Below, piece after piece: positions 1 through 15,000 of a stretch of DNA of 64,000 nucleotides. Each line of letters starts with the position of its first letter. The stretch's first letter is position 1. The DNA is from Membranipora membranacea (taxonomy: Eukaryota; Bryozoa; Gymnolaemata; Cheilostomatida; Membraniporidae), in contig OU612066.1 of assembly GCA_914767715.1 (NCBI GenBank), positions 18,636,283 to 18,700,282 on the forward strand. Direction: 5' to 3'. Made by a program: the position numbers and the translations under genes. The notes under the pieces were generated by a model. That model searched no databases. It had not been told where the DNA came from and saw nothing but the letters and a program-made list of their open reading frames with translations.

Positions 1-3000
1 ACATAGCTGCATCTTGGACACTGTAGGTTACCACCCTCCTCATCTATACACAGCCTCTTAGGGTCATCTGTATCACTATCACCCCCTATACCATCCATAG
101 GGTAGGGTCTCTTCATCCCTGAACCGTCTCCTGAAGCCTCAAGATCATCTAATCCTGTACAGGCACAGGGAGAAAATCTAAGTTGAGGTTTTTTTTTCAA
201 AAAGTAAACCAATGATGTCCGTCATAACGACGTAACTGTGTCATAAACAGAGGGACAAATTCTATTTTTTGGTCAGCAATTCTATTAATTTTAGGATGAT
301 GATCACTGGACGGTACATACAGAGAGAGGAGGAGGAGGACTGTTATACCAACAGTAGGGCAGCGGATAACAGAGTGGAGGAGATCGAGCCATTCATAAGA
401 TAGTAGAGAGGGGATAAGCTGCTGCCGCCGGAGCAATCATTGCCAGGGGGTTTAGGGAGAAGCAGCACTCAAAAGGGTGTAACAAGCTCATGCATAACAC
501 ATACGTAATAAAAATATCAGATCAGACCTCTCTCCGTAAAGACAATCACAAACAATGTAAGCAGTTCAGAGTATTGAGTATTGATTGGAAGGCTGTTTGC
601 TCATCACTGATTTACCTGAACCGGGAAAAGATCCCATGACACCTTTAAGCGTCGGGCCGTCCAGACCAATATCAGCCAAGCACGTGTTGTGTTTGATTTT
701 GAGGTGGCGGTTCAAGTCGGCAGGTCGTTTGTATTTGGAATCACAGTAGGAGCATGCGAATGGCGTGCCTTCTGAGTGTCGGATCATATGCTCTTTCATT
801 TTACTCCAGTTTCGAGCCGTATAGCCGCATAGCTCACAGTTAAATTCCCCATCACCATTGACCATTCCTACCAGAATACAGCCATTAACCAGGTGTCAAT
901 GCTGTATGAGCATGCATTACACATAGACATAGCCTCTCAATACTCCTAATAGCTAGCAACAAAGCATCCCTCAACTTACAGGCATTTAGAGCAGTACACA
1001 GACCATTACATGTCAACATTAATGTCCATGTGTGGAAAAAAAAGAGATTTCCATTTCACTCATGGAAGAGAAGTTATATTGGGGTCCCAATCACATCCCA
1101 ATTTTTCATCAATGGGGCATAATTTAACTGGTTTCGATATTGGGATTGAGGAATGCTTTGTGAGATACAGCTAACTTAGCACTAGGATATCGTCAGCAGT
1201 TCAAGGCTGGTTATCATTCTCATGGGATGGGCAGGGATTCAAGAGCATAATACATAACGCAGAGCTCCAACATGTTATTAAGACTTATCTTCCCATATTG
1301 AACAGGGAAAACTTTTGATTCAATAGATATTTCCCCATACAGCAGCAGACAGATAGACAAGAGTTTTAGTATCATTCATGTCCACATTTTATCGTACAAC
1401 CAAGAGTGTAAACCATGAGCGCTGGGGAGTTTGTCTACATAACAGGAACATACAAGGTGGATGGACAGACAGCTACGAGTACTGTGCTGTTACAGACTAG
1501 ATAGAGCACATGCTAGAAAAATATTTTGTTTTCTCGCCTACATCATTCGATGGGCTGTTGTAGTTGAGGCTGATAGCACTAACTTCACAATTTTTATAGA
1601 CTTAAATGTTTTGTCTAGTATGTGGATATACTCTCACACAACTGGTGTTGTTACTATTTTGTTTTTAAATCTATGATAATGTCACCGAGGTTCTAACCTA
1701 AGCCCTGTGAATAAAGCACGTGAACAATGCAGGAGCACATACAAGCGTGTAACAAACCTTCGTCCTGGCTTTCATTGTCCAAGTCCATAGACTGTGGGAA
1801 CTGTTTTCTCATGGCGATAGGTATCTCAGACTGATCGTGATGCTCAGCCATGTGTCGCTGTATGGCCGCCTCACCAGTGGATGAAAAGCTGCAGTACAGA
1901 CACTTGATTGGATTGTTGGAGCGATGATTCTGCATATGTCGGTCCAGATTAGTTTTGCTTGAGGCTATGTAGCCACATTCCTCACATTTGTGCATACCCT
2001 GTAAAGCACAATGTCAAAAGTGTTCGACCTGGGCATAAATATGTCATTTTCTGAGACACAGAAAGCACACAAGACATGGTTGCAGTATAGCATTTCGACG
2101 ACGCCGTCATGAATTGAAATATAATTAGCTCCAAGTTGTTTTAGGTTGAAGAACATTAATATACTACAATGTTAAGTTAGAGAAAGGTAAACAGGTAGAT
2201 ATATTAATGAGTATCTAACTATGAGTACAATTATTGTATGTATCCTATAATTGTCTAATAATAGGAAAGTTAATACAGTTTAGAAACCGAAAAACAAGAA
2301 ACATGCTCATATAACGACGTCCTTATAAACTTTCACAACTAATCTGCACACCACTTGAATATTATATATCAGATGTCAAGGCCACATCATGCATTATGAT
2401 ACAACAGTCAAAACTATCGCAACACAACCAACATAATCGTATAGATATTTTTCATAGTTTGTTTGTTATTACATGTCTTAAACTGATTACAGCCACAGAA
2501 AACCAAACTATTACGTATTACATATGCACATGGAGTTATTCTCTCTCGAAACAGGAGGTAATAACTCCGTATGCGATGCAACAACTGATCACTCGGGTGC
2601 ATTCACAGGTTAAAATATGTTGTTTTAGTCAGTATTTTATTACCTGTACCATCATAGGATGAGCAAAACGCCCATATGGAGGATAATTCATGAACTCCGG
2701 CTAATATGAAAACAACCAATCAAGTTTAATGTACATTTTAAGCACAAGACAACGGATTAGTTAAAATGGACGTTTCAGGTAATAGACTCGAAAGTCGATA
2801 ATAATTACACAAGAACTACCCTACATCTAGATAAAATCTATCAATGTCTGTTAAGGAATACTCACATTTTCAGGCTAACAATATGACTATACTTACTCGT
2901 GAACTGTGTGTGGCCTTGTGACTGAAGAAGTCGACTCTGTTTGACGTGGAGAACTCGCACACAGTGCAGCTATACTGCTTGCTTGAGTTATGATTAGATT

Positions 3001-6000
3001 TGTAATGTTTGCTCGTCTTCCATCTGAATTTGCTGATGAAGTTACAAGCTGTGCATCTGTAGTGAGGCTCATCGTCGATGGTTATCTCCTCAACATTTTT
3101 ATCCTGTAAGCAAAGAGGAGTTAATGAGATTGGTGATGACATCAAAACATGTGACTGTTGAAGTCATAGCAGGAGATTCCGTGATTTCATTTACCCACTC
3201 CATAAGTTGTTTCTACACTGAATTAAAGGGAAAAACCATATAATTATTATACTTATAAGTCTATGGGAAAAGCTCATTTTCCTTTTCCAGTCTAGTTCAA
3301 AAGTCAAGCTTTAAAATTTGTGAACATCTGATATGAAAATTTGGGTCACTTGTTAATACAGTAGGGTTCGGATCTGGTTTCTAAAGCACATGCCCTGACA
3401 TTGTGAAACAAGGAACCAAATAGAAGGAATCTAGGGAAATTTTACACCAAAATACCAGCATAAAATGTACTGGTTTATATTATGACACAATGAATAATCT
3501 GAGATATTTATAGTAAAAGACGAACAAGCCATTCATGATTCATAACTAGTTTTTGCAACAGACCCATAGGCACCATCAACCAACAATTCTTTCGTACATT
3601 TTTCAAGAAATTAAATATCGAACATCGCTTGATGTTTTTTGGCACCATTTTGCTCATGTGGGTTGGTTAAATTCAAACTTCTCAGTGCAGCGTAAATAAA
3701 CAAGGAAGCAAAAATGTAAAAAGTGTGTTGACCGTTTGAATGTAGATCACGTTTCAGGAGAACACACACTCTGACCTTGAGAATTTATACTGCCAGGGAT
3801 GAAAAAGGTGAGACGCAATTTTGAGGGTAAAAGGAAGGACCAGGAAAAATTGGGAGGAATAAACCACATTCCAAGGATCAGGGCTCTTTAATCATGAAAT
3901 TCCGGAAACATTTTTGTCATATAATTTTTACTATCAGGGCTGCCCGCCCATGGATATTTCACACTTCATCTTATATAGCTGTTTTCAAAATGATTCTACC
4001 TTCACATCTTCATCTTCTCCCAGACTAGAGTTAGGCTGTGTCTCAGAGTTACTTGTGTTACTCAGGCTGCTGGCTATAGACAGCTGTGACGTACTGGGCT
4101 TTAGTGTATCTGTAATATGTGGGAGATATATGGTAGAGATAAGGGCGCAATACAAACAGTGGTTTAGGACATCTTAGAGTCGCAGAGTTTCATATCAGGG
4201 ATGACAGCATTATATCTCACAAAAATTAGTCCACTCCGCTGTCTCTGTGAATCAAATATGCACAAAGGAGGAAGAAAAACCATCTAAATCCTATTTAGAT
4301 TACATAAGCTCAAATATTGTCATGATGAGTAGAAAGTATTATGTTACTAAGACAACATGATGAAACCAAACATTGTCCAAACATCGCAGAGGTATGCTGG
4401 AGGTACTGTTGCAATAAAATTGTAGGTTCTCAGAAAGTGACAACATTTTCATGGAAAGCCCACACTTAAGATCCTTGGCGACACTACGTAATCAAGGAAA
4501 TTCCTAATCAACCATGATTTGGGATCTGGCAAGCCGTTAGCAAAGTTTGACCATCAATATTGGTTGGTGTGATACACAAATGACCTACATAAATATGATA
4601 ATTTGGGTTGATGCACTGCTCACCATGAAGCGCACCACTGCATCAGACAGAATAAGACTTACTGTTGTTTGGTGATGTTTTGTTTGAGGTTGTAGGTTCA
4701 CTGGATGGTGAGCCATCTTGTGTCTCTCCAGCGCTGATAACAGCGACTGTCTTAGGCATAAGACGTCGTCTCCAGCTGGCGCCGCTGAACATACTTCCAG
4801 AGTTGCCGCTATCATCCAAGCCACCTCCAAATAAATCTAAAAGCAAGCAGTGAAAGATCGCCTTCAGAGTTATCTTGTCATGAGAGCCATTCATGTTGTG
4901 TTGTGTGGGAGATTAACTGGTTTTTGATTGGCTTAGTAATTGCAAGAGTACAAATGTACCGAGGGACCTCATAAATTTGGGTGCAGTGCAGGCAAGGATG
5001 TGAACAAGCGAGCAGATTGTCAACAATGTGAAAGTTGCGGGATTCTTCTACAGATGATAGATTATCTGTTCATTCCCCAGGGCCATTAATCGTTTTTTAT
5101 CTCTATATTGACAGGTATACATCATTATCAGTAAGGTGATTTTTTACCTGGTTCAATGAGGATGTGACAGATGGAGAGGAACCATGAAAGACACAAGAAG
5201 ATGAAACATAGCTACATAGTATGAGCGACAACCTTCAGTGCTCAAGTCAATTTGGAAATATTTTTACGTTGTTTGAAATGTAGCACGGTATGCGCAATTC
5301 TAGATTGCAATTCTACATCAAGTGACAACATTTTCATTCTGTAGCCATCTTTAAATCAAGACCACCATTAAAATCAGCTGTTTTCCTGGACAAGGGCAGT
5401 AATTAGACTACATCTGCTGTAATCTTATGTAATATTACTACTGGCGCTTGTCCAGGTAATGATGCAGCCAACCATTAACATATGAGAATTCCAGAGCATC
5501 TCTCACTTCTTGCCAAGTAACTGCTCAAGGTATTCCGCACAGACCATTCGATCGGTGAGAATAAATGGTGTGTCAGAATTTAGAACTGCTACTGATGATA
5601 GATTCCAAGAGAGAGATAAGTTAAACACCATGGTAATAGCCTTGCCAGACATTCTGTGCAGAACAGAACCACCAATCACTCAATGACTGTCCCTGATTGA
5701 TAGATTTAGCTGGAGACTGAAATTCCTGGTTCCCATGACAGATTGAAACATCAAACAAACAGTCTCCACTGCCACTCAACACAGCTGAGAGCAGAAGCAA
5801 ACCATTCTGGCATCCTGTGGCCAAATATACATTTTATGGTCTCAGCATCCTTCAGTAAATTACTCTGGCTACCCAAGGCAGTCAAAAAGCTGCAGTCACG
5901 ATGCATTTTGTATGAAGGTAGCGTTGAAATATTAAAGAAATGACATTTGAGTTGGACAATAAGACTCAAGAACAATAGCTAGGATATAAAAGGGCTATTA

Positions 6001-9000
6001 TGTTTCCCTTCAGGACAATAACATTGAGTTGAAGGACAACAACCTTAGAATACAAACACTGAATCGTGAGATCAACAGAGCATATTACTGTGTTATTATA
6101 ATACAGCAGGTAAATAATAATTTTAGTTTGAGAGAGGGCAACTTCAACATCAACAAATGTGTGGTCAGTGAGCGATGTAGCGTCGGTAGTCTGATGCGTA
6201 TATATCTCCCCTAACAATAAGTCAATGGTAAGAATTATAATCCTTAATCCCACTTACCAGATAATGGTTCAGTTTCATCCTCCTGGTTAGCCTTTGGTTC
6301 TGTTATCGGCTCAGAGCTGATTTTCAGACCTGTATCGTTCTCTGGTCTGGAGCTCTGATACACTTCATTATCCCCATCTCGAACTACTCTCATCACATTC
6401 TGTGGTTTCCTCTGCTTTCTCCTGCAATGTTACAGATTGAAAAGGATTATAGTGATGAAATACTGAGTTGTGAATATATAGAGATTAGAGATTTATCCAG
6501 GACAACATGAAAAATCAATAATAAGGTCATTAACATTCCTAATGGGTGTTAAGACTTTCACCAATTTCTGGGATAAGAGTAAATTCCTGCAATAACCATT
6601 AAACAATAAACAAAAATTACTTTGTTACATAAGAAACAACCACCCTCACAGCAAACAGCTAGTAGGGCTGTCCAAACTTCCGTAGTATCAGTGATATTAG
6701 TTCTTATCACTGATTGCAAACAGAGTCAACTCTTCACAGGGGGAGGTGTGTGAAAACAATGGATGGTATTGCTCATCTTAGATATCATGGTAGGGATATA
6801 CAGTCAAAAAATGAGTTATTCTATTCTGGCCTATACCCAGAACTGTGACACTCTCCTCCCTACCCAGCAGATCACACCTTCCACCCATACTTAGTCATAG
6901 TGTGAATGATGAGAAATTATCACAGGAATTTCTCATTTCCTGCCAACCATGGATACAGGGATGGCTTAATCGCAGCCAGCAACTGTCACTGTATGTAATT
7001 ACAGGGACAAGACCATAACACTGACACTAAAATCTAGATGAGTATGTAATGTTACCTGGACTGTCCCCCATCAGATGATGAGACAGGGGTAGTTTTGTAG
7101 ATGAGTATGTAATATTACCTGGACTGTCCCCCATCAGATGATGAGACAGGTGTAGTTTTGCTTGCCAGTGCCGAGAGGTAGCTGGGTTTCGTCTCCTCAT
7201 GTTTTGGGGCTGATGACAACATTCTGCCAACAGATGGGCTGTTCCTATCTTTAGGTTTATTTACCAGCGGTAGACTTGGTGGACCGCTGGTGATGAATGG
7301 GTTTATTGGATGACTGGCCAGCTGCGACTGAGCAAACGGTTGTACAAAAGTCGGTAGCTGATGGTTTGTGGGCAATGTCTGTGCTGCCAGGAAAGCAGCT
7401 GTTGCTGCTGCTACTTGTGCTTGATTTGATGCTGCTTGATTGCGGCTTTCTTGCGTCGACTTGGTGTTGTTGTTGTTGTTGTTTGATATGTTAGACTGAG
7501 CTTGAGCTTGCTGTAGGTGAACTGCGGGCGGTGGTCTTTTTCCTGTCTGACTTCTACTGTCGTGTACGTCGGGTTCAAATTTTGGCTCGTTGATCTTATG
7601 GATCATTTTACGGTGACGTATCACCTACAATAAGAGACAAAACCAAGGGTTATCTCAGTGTTTCTATCAGAAAGGAGACGCCAAAATCACAACCCAATTA
7701 CAGAGCCATAAACATCACGACCCACTCTAAATTGTTTACTGAAGGTTGACATTTCCACAGTAAACCATGTAACGAAGCAGAACTGCCATCCTGATGATTA
7801 CGTTTGCCATGTAGCTTTGAGGGGACAAAAGATTGATCTTGACTCATGTGATTAGACAAAGAGTGGGCTTGGTAATTCAAGAAGGTCCAGAGCCAGCATG
7901 CCTCAACGAAATGATTTTGATTTGGCTCACAAGCCAAGGAGAAAGAAATTGATTTTCTTTTCATGTTATTCATTGGACTGGAAACCTTCCTGCCATACAA
8001 TCTGGAAGCCTCTAGCTAAAACTCTGCTAGCTCCTGAGAATTGTTAGCCAGCTCCATCCCACCACTTCCAACCATCAATAATTCATTTCACACACCGTAA
8101 TTATTCCCTTGGCCCTAGTGAATAATTACAGCATTGCAGATACCAATTACTCAGCGCCTGAAACTGGCCAATGTGCTAGGAAAGGAAGAGCTCTATTCAG
8201 GCTACCAATGCAGACCTCTTCTCAACAAAACATTAATAAGCCAAAGCCACAGAACGCAGCTTCTTATCCTTTTCCTTTGTCTTCACAACATCTGCTCAGA
8301 AAAAAACTGCTGGGAAGATTTCTAAGAACAAACAAACATCCGCGCTCAGCAATAAATAAAAAGAAGTCTGACAACAAACAAAGAAACCTCTGTCCAGCTT
8401 TTCATCAATTGATTTTGTGAAAAGATGGACTGGAGGTGAATGAATCCCAATAAATGAATTATTTCCAATCTGGTTGTTAGCCAAAAGTTCAAGCAAGAAA
8501 ATTACAGAGCCAGTGCGAAGTTTGATGAATGAAAATGACAGGAAGTGTAATAATTTGAGTGTAAGTTGAGGTTTCCTGTAGTTCTTATCAGGTAGACCTA
8601 GTTTTTGAGTGCTTCTCCCAACACCAGCGAAACAAGAGTCATGCAGAGCAATTCAGATTAAAAAGATCTAGAGAACTGACATAAAATAGCGATAAAACCT
8701 GACCCAGCCTTTGAGAAACTCTATCGTGTCAAACCCAGTTCCTTTTGATCAAACAAGATGCTTATATTTGCTTATTCGATAACCTGAGCTGTATTGATTA
8801 ATTTTCTGCCAAGTAGCTCAGGGGAAACCTAACCAGCGCAGCATGCCACATACTCTCTCATCCCTCACATACTAACACATCATATCCACACAAGACTCTC
8901 AAGAAAATTAGGTATGGATTACATTAAAACCACCTGGTGCATTGTGCAGTGAAGAAGCGCTGCTTCAGTTCTCCTGTGTCAAGCTCTGAATAAATCAATT

Positions 9001-12000
9001 GTTTCCAGATCTTTTCCCGAGCCAGTAATCCCAAAATAATTAATATTGATGCAGCAGCTATAAATTATACTGTTGAGCGGCACCAATTTGGCTGCAGCAG
9101 AACTTGACAAAACAGACAACAATCTTGAGAACAGCCGCCAGTTCACAAGAAAGGTTACCACTTAAACGCTGTCAGCGCGTTACGCAATACGCGTTGTGTC
9201 TGTGCTAAGACCATTGTCTCTGAGCACCTTGTGACAGAAAGCAAGGAAGGAGACAGCATAATCATAACAGCAAGAAAACCAGAGAAAGGGTATCAAAGGC
9301 AGGAGGTCAGTTATGTGTACTTTATAAAAAAATCATCAGAGAAGGCATCATGGCGCGCAACACAATCAATAATAGCATTTATACGTTCTGAATTACGTTA
9401 TGGTTACTGAACCTACCTTGCATTTCCATCTGCTGGCGTAATCACATCTGTCACAAGAAAATATTTTATAGTCTACTCCGTGGACGTCCACCAGATGATA
9501 GAGATGTTCCTTGGATTTGGTTGTGTTAAATGAACAGAATCTGCAGTAATAGTTTCTGCTAAACGCATGACTTGGTAAACCTGAAACACAAGAAAAAAAA
9601 GCCACTGCGTTACAATGATGATAACGTCAGCTTATGGTAACCTTTGTATGATGTAAGACCATCCAGCCAGCAACACCTGGCTATAACTATATCAGTTCTC
9701 GGATGCCAGCAGCCGCAGCGGCTCCATACCACGTCCTTGATAAAGACCTGGTAAATGGCATTGATTCTAAAGATAATACCCTCATCCCGGCCAGTGCAAA
9801 CTCCACATGAGATAAGGATGCCAAGCCAGGCAAAATGTTTCCTGTTGCTATCTGAACAGTAACTGTGGCCATACTGATGGTTATTGTTAGCACAGAACAG
9901 ACTGGCACATCTAATCTGTCAGACGAGAGATGGTTACAGCCCTGTTTGAGCTGACAACACAGCTCAGGTTCCTTATCTCAAGCCCTTAGAGCAAATATGT
10001 ATTGGGTTCTTGTTGAGAGCGCTTATCAGCGGTGTGATGGTTAAAAAATGTAGTAAGAAGCAGAATCTTGCTGGCTAGGTTCTAGTAAGCAAAACATGTT
10101 TACGAGCTGAGATATTTTTTATGCCAACCCTTTGCGCCCTCCAGCAATTCTGTTCCCATGCCATTGTTTGGTTGATGAACTTTCTTTTTAATGAGCTCAA
10201 CCAAAGAGTTTGACCACAAGACACCAACTGATTAATGTGATTTAACATAGGTGAACTTTCGTCATTACAAGCAAAATCTGATGTCATCAATGTCCAACTA
10301 TCGCAGATTAAAAGAATGAATGGTGGCAGCAACCATGCCACTTAAAATAACAATCCGAACCTCTGAAATGAAGAGAAAACGCAGATGTTATATTAATCCA
10401 TCCATAAGATTATAAGGCGAGAGAAATTCCGTTAATTCTTCTGACGTAGCCTGTACCAGTATACTGAGCTGTCAGGCAGGATGTTGCAGAGAGAACAGAC
10501 TGAATCCTTTTGTGAGAATGAAGTACTGTAGCCAGCTGGAACGAATCCCCTGTGAGTTGAAGTGTAAATTGCCTCAGTGATTGCAAAGTGGAGTAGGTCA
10601 AACGTGCTAGGTAGCGATTAGAATGACAAAATACCAGCATCAATGAAGCCAACTGTTTAACGATGATGTATAGACGCAAGCACAAGCAACGTTGTTGAAA
10701 CCAGAGACCAGGATAGATAGCTATTTCCCAAGCACAAAGAGCCAATGAATGCTGTAATTGCTGAAAGCACTATGCCAATACTTAGTGATTAGATTGAATA
10801 GAGCTTGTCCCTCACGAAGCTAAACTGAGACTACAGAATATCAAGAATGCAGTTCTATTAGGTGCAATCAGTGGAGCATGTCCTCTCCCTACAGCAGAAC
10901 AACACCAGCTGATGGCCAATCCTCTAGCCCTGTTGTTTGCTCGCTGCAGATAATCAATAGCTGCTTCAGAAATGATAGAAGAAAGACAAATGCCCACTGC
11001 TCCAAATCCCGATCAATCAGACGAACGTGGCCTGGAAAACAGCCTGATGCAAAGTCAACTGCTGGCACGAAATCATTATTCCAATAGAATGTCTGCCTGA
11101 TGTATAAAGGGAGAGTTAGAGAGAATTAACAGAAAATCAATTATCACTGCTGTGCAAGGCAGCGTCACATACAACCATCCTCTGTTTTTACTGGATGGGT
11201 TTCTGGTGATTCTATCATCTCATTTCACTATGCTTAAAATTACTGCAGGAATAATTGCATTTCCAATGACCGCAGAGCAAAAGCTTCCAGGCCAGCAGAG
11301 CAAAAAGCAGCATATTCTGGAACCACGTCTCACATATAATTCATCTACAGAAAGTTTACTAAGACATACCAAGGAGTTGGACATACGACATAATTAAACT
11401 TGTACAAAATTTTCTTCCACCAGCCGGTTTTGTTTCCTGGTTTCAATTTAAAATCAAATCCTCTAAAAACAGAACACCCCAACAATTAGCACAGGAACCA
11501 GAATTACAGCATGGTCTGGAGGCAATGACCATTGAATGCCTATTCATTCAACAATCTCATTTAATCCTGAGATGCTAAAATCCAAATATGAAATTGAAGC
11601 TGGTCATGACGACTTTACCAAGATATTGTTTATATGCCATAAAATGTGTCTCTCACAAAGGAAACACCAAGGCAATCAGAAGATCAGTTGGGCACACCAG
11701 CCTCACAGGCATTTACAGCCGTGGGTAAATTAAGATTTGCAATTTAAATTCTTTTGTGCTAACCTACCAAAGTCTTCAAGTATTCAAAATGTCCACAAAG
11801 GCTCACCTATGCCTTTCAAGTGCTAGTTCTATTCATGACACTGACTGATAACAAAGAGAGAACTGGTTCAGCAAGCAGAGTACTCCAGTGTGTTGTTGTC
11901 ACTATCGGCGATCTATCCCTTCTGCCCACTATGCTGTATAATCTCCATATGAGACCTTGTGACGCTCTCTGCTTGCTCTAAACTGCTGGTTATCAATACT

Positions 12001-15000
12001 TGTATTATATTAATAGCCACACGGCTAGCTCTGAGTCTGTATAGAGCAGCTGATATGGAGTTGGGGACGTGAAGAGCTGTGCTTGAACCAGCGCAAACCC
12101 AGCTTAGTTATTATCTCTAGTTTGGTTGGAGTTTGACCCGCCTCTCCATCGTTAGCACAGAGCTGTATAGAACCATGATGTTAGTAAAAGATAATAACCA
12201 GTATTAATTCAGCCACAAAGGCACTGCAGCAGACGGTACAGAAAGATCTGCCAGCTATTACGGTACGAGATACCAGCGTAATCGTTGGGCCAAGCAGCAT
12301 AAGCCCCGGTCCATAATAATGATTTTTGGCCACCTTGACTGCGTAATAATTTGCAATATACCATGTTATTACCTCATCGACTGCCCATCATCCAACTGTC
12401 ATTACATCTATCGCTTATTTTTTTATTCGTTCTCTTTCACCTCTGACATGTTTTATCACCAAGGAATTTCTTGTACGCTGTAGCTGCAGCCCTCAAGCAT
12501 TCGATTCTTGGCGAGCCAAGATAAGACTATAATGTAGGTCAATCAGACCATATAACAGAGTGCTGGGGGTTCACTGAGAGAGAAGCAGTTTCAATTTGTA
12601 GCATCTGGCGACATATTCCAGAGGTTAATTATTTGCTGGCATGGATTACAATAAATGACAACCACAGGGCACAGATCTGTCACTACGATTTGATGGGAGT
12701 AAGAGACACCAGTGCTGTTATTTCATTGGGCTGGTTATTTGATGCTGAAATTTATACTTCATGGAATTTTTTTTACAGTCATAGAAGCTCATGGGTCACA
12801 GGCCAACATAAGATGGCTAATTAGCAATTTCCCATTGTGTCAGACAACTTATGTCACGTTATTTTATGACTGCCATTTGCTGAGTAATGTTGGCGAACTG
12901 CTGTGATTATTTTGTGTACAGATATATTCGGTGAGCCACCAATTTTATGACCTTGTACCTGTTAATCCAGCGCATCAATTCTCAAGGTACAAAAGTAGGC
13001 AGCGCTCCGGCAGCGTGTAGAGAAATTTATTATTTTGGTGTACTTTATCGGCTATTTAGGTTTAGCAACAGGCAGAAATACTTCATCTCATTATCTTAAT
13101 TTCTAGCCTTGGGCTTTCTCTTGGATTTTGCTTTTTTAGACTATTGTGCATCATTAATATAAGTAGGTTGTTGATGAAAGTTCGGAAGGGTCCAATGTGA
13201 AGGTCCAGATATTAATTCATACAAAACGGAGCCAGAGCAATTTTTTGATAAAGCCATTGATTCCACTGTCGAGTCAAGCAGGTTCCATCTGATTATAGCC
13301 TCAATCCAAACATCGCAAATCACGGGGCGGTAATCTGATACAGACCTAAATCTTACAGTCTCCTGCTAACAATAAGAGCTGTTATATCTCTGGCTAAGAT
13401 TTATTATTTCATGGCTTCGCATTCCAGATGATACAATAACATGTTCCATATTTGACCTTTTATTAGTCAGCAGTTTCTGGGATGATGCAGGATTAGGCGT
13501 TGGGATTGCTTCCCATTTCCCAGAAACTCACATCTCATTTTCCAGGTACAGAAAAGCAGATTGGGTTGTAGGTAATAGACTTTACGAAGCCTGGGTTTAA
13601 TGACGGATATATTGAAAAATAGAAATCTGTACAAGTCAATCTACAACAGCCTGGCTGGAAAAATCACATGCCCTGGAGATGGGTGATATAAGATTCTAAT
13701 GTGTCATCAACAGATATTATTTTTACAGATATCTCACAGCATCGTTACGCACACCCACTTCTTTGACAAGGAAATTGCAGGGCTCTACCCTTACACACCC
13801 CCCCCCCCTCTCCAATAGCAGCCAATACGTAGCCTATGGTATGGTAAGATTTTTTTAATGATGATGACCTCAATGTACGCTACGGCAATACCACCAGTGC
13901 AAATGATAAGCAGCTGAGCTTCAGCGTTTTTTTGGCACATTTGGTATTGACACACATTCAGTGCCTGTTAACACTATCTGAACACTTGATGCTGAATACT
14001 TCTACCCTAATTGAAGGCAGACAAATGACAAGCGATGGGAACAATGGAGCCCACAGTGCGCGTCAGATCTAAAGGCAGGAATTGACCCCTGCTTATAAGT
14101 GCTCTGTGGGTATTCATACTCATATCTTTACTTTAATCTGACGCACAAACATAGCCTGTGATCCACAAGTTCATTTACAAAAATGCGGGAGAGAAAACCT
14201 AAAGTGATGTGAAAATATGTGGTACCAGAAACCAGATGCTGTGCCAACGCAACCCACTGTAATGTTTGAGTGATAATTGACCAGATGAGTCATCTAAAAT
14301 ACCAGACTGCTCTCGGAGGCAGTAAAACAACTGAGGCAGCACTTCCTTTGACAAGAACCTGGACAGTGTCATCGGTGGGTGAGACGGGAGATAAGAATGA
14401 GCGCTTGGATTGGATGGTTGGGCGTGAGATCAAATACATCTTAGTAAAAACAGAGAAGGGAAGAAGGCTGTGGGATTGTTGATCAAATCAAATAACACAA
14501 AAGGGTATCTGATTACATTTGGAGGAAATTCAAGTTAAACACCAAAGAGCGTTGAAAAGGAAAATGTGAGAAAACAAAGACGTCATTGAGCCACCCTCTA
14601 ACTCTCAAAAGTTGAGATGGAGCAAAAGCAAAGAATGATATCAAAGGGTAAAATGATGATGCAAAGGTCAGCTGCTTCATGAGTAAGATAAAAAAAAGAA
14701 AAAACAAAATTCGATATCGATGCCATTAATTTTATTTCCAAACCTAGGCTAGTTTAACACATGGCAGCGGTATATTGCACCAAACCACACTTGCATATCA
14801 AAACACAGCATGTCTGCATTATAAGCTAACAGGTAACTCGAAGCTCCTTTGGCCAAATAGTATCATGCAATATTTACTGTTATCATTCGACAATACTTAC
14901 AGTTTAGCTCTAATGGGATACAATATATAATGCAATGAAATGGTACTCAGGAGTCTATGTTGGTATCTTAGCCTAATTTTGAGGATTGCTGAAGAAAATT

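Noticed and set aside
10410-10745. 111-aa open frame in the zinc-finger gene's large intron
   Set aside because: No recognisable domain and no phase-compatible splice sites; flanking exons already join in frame.
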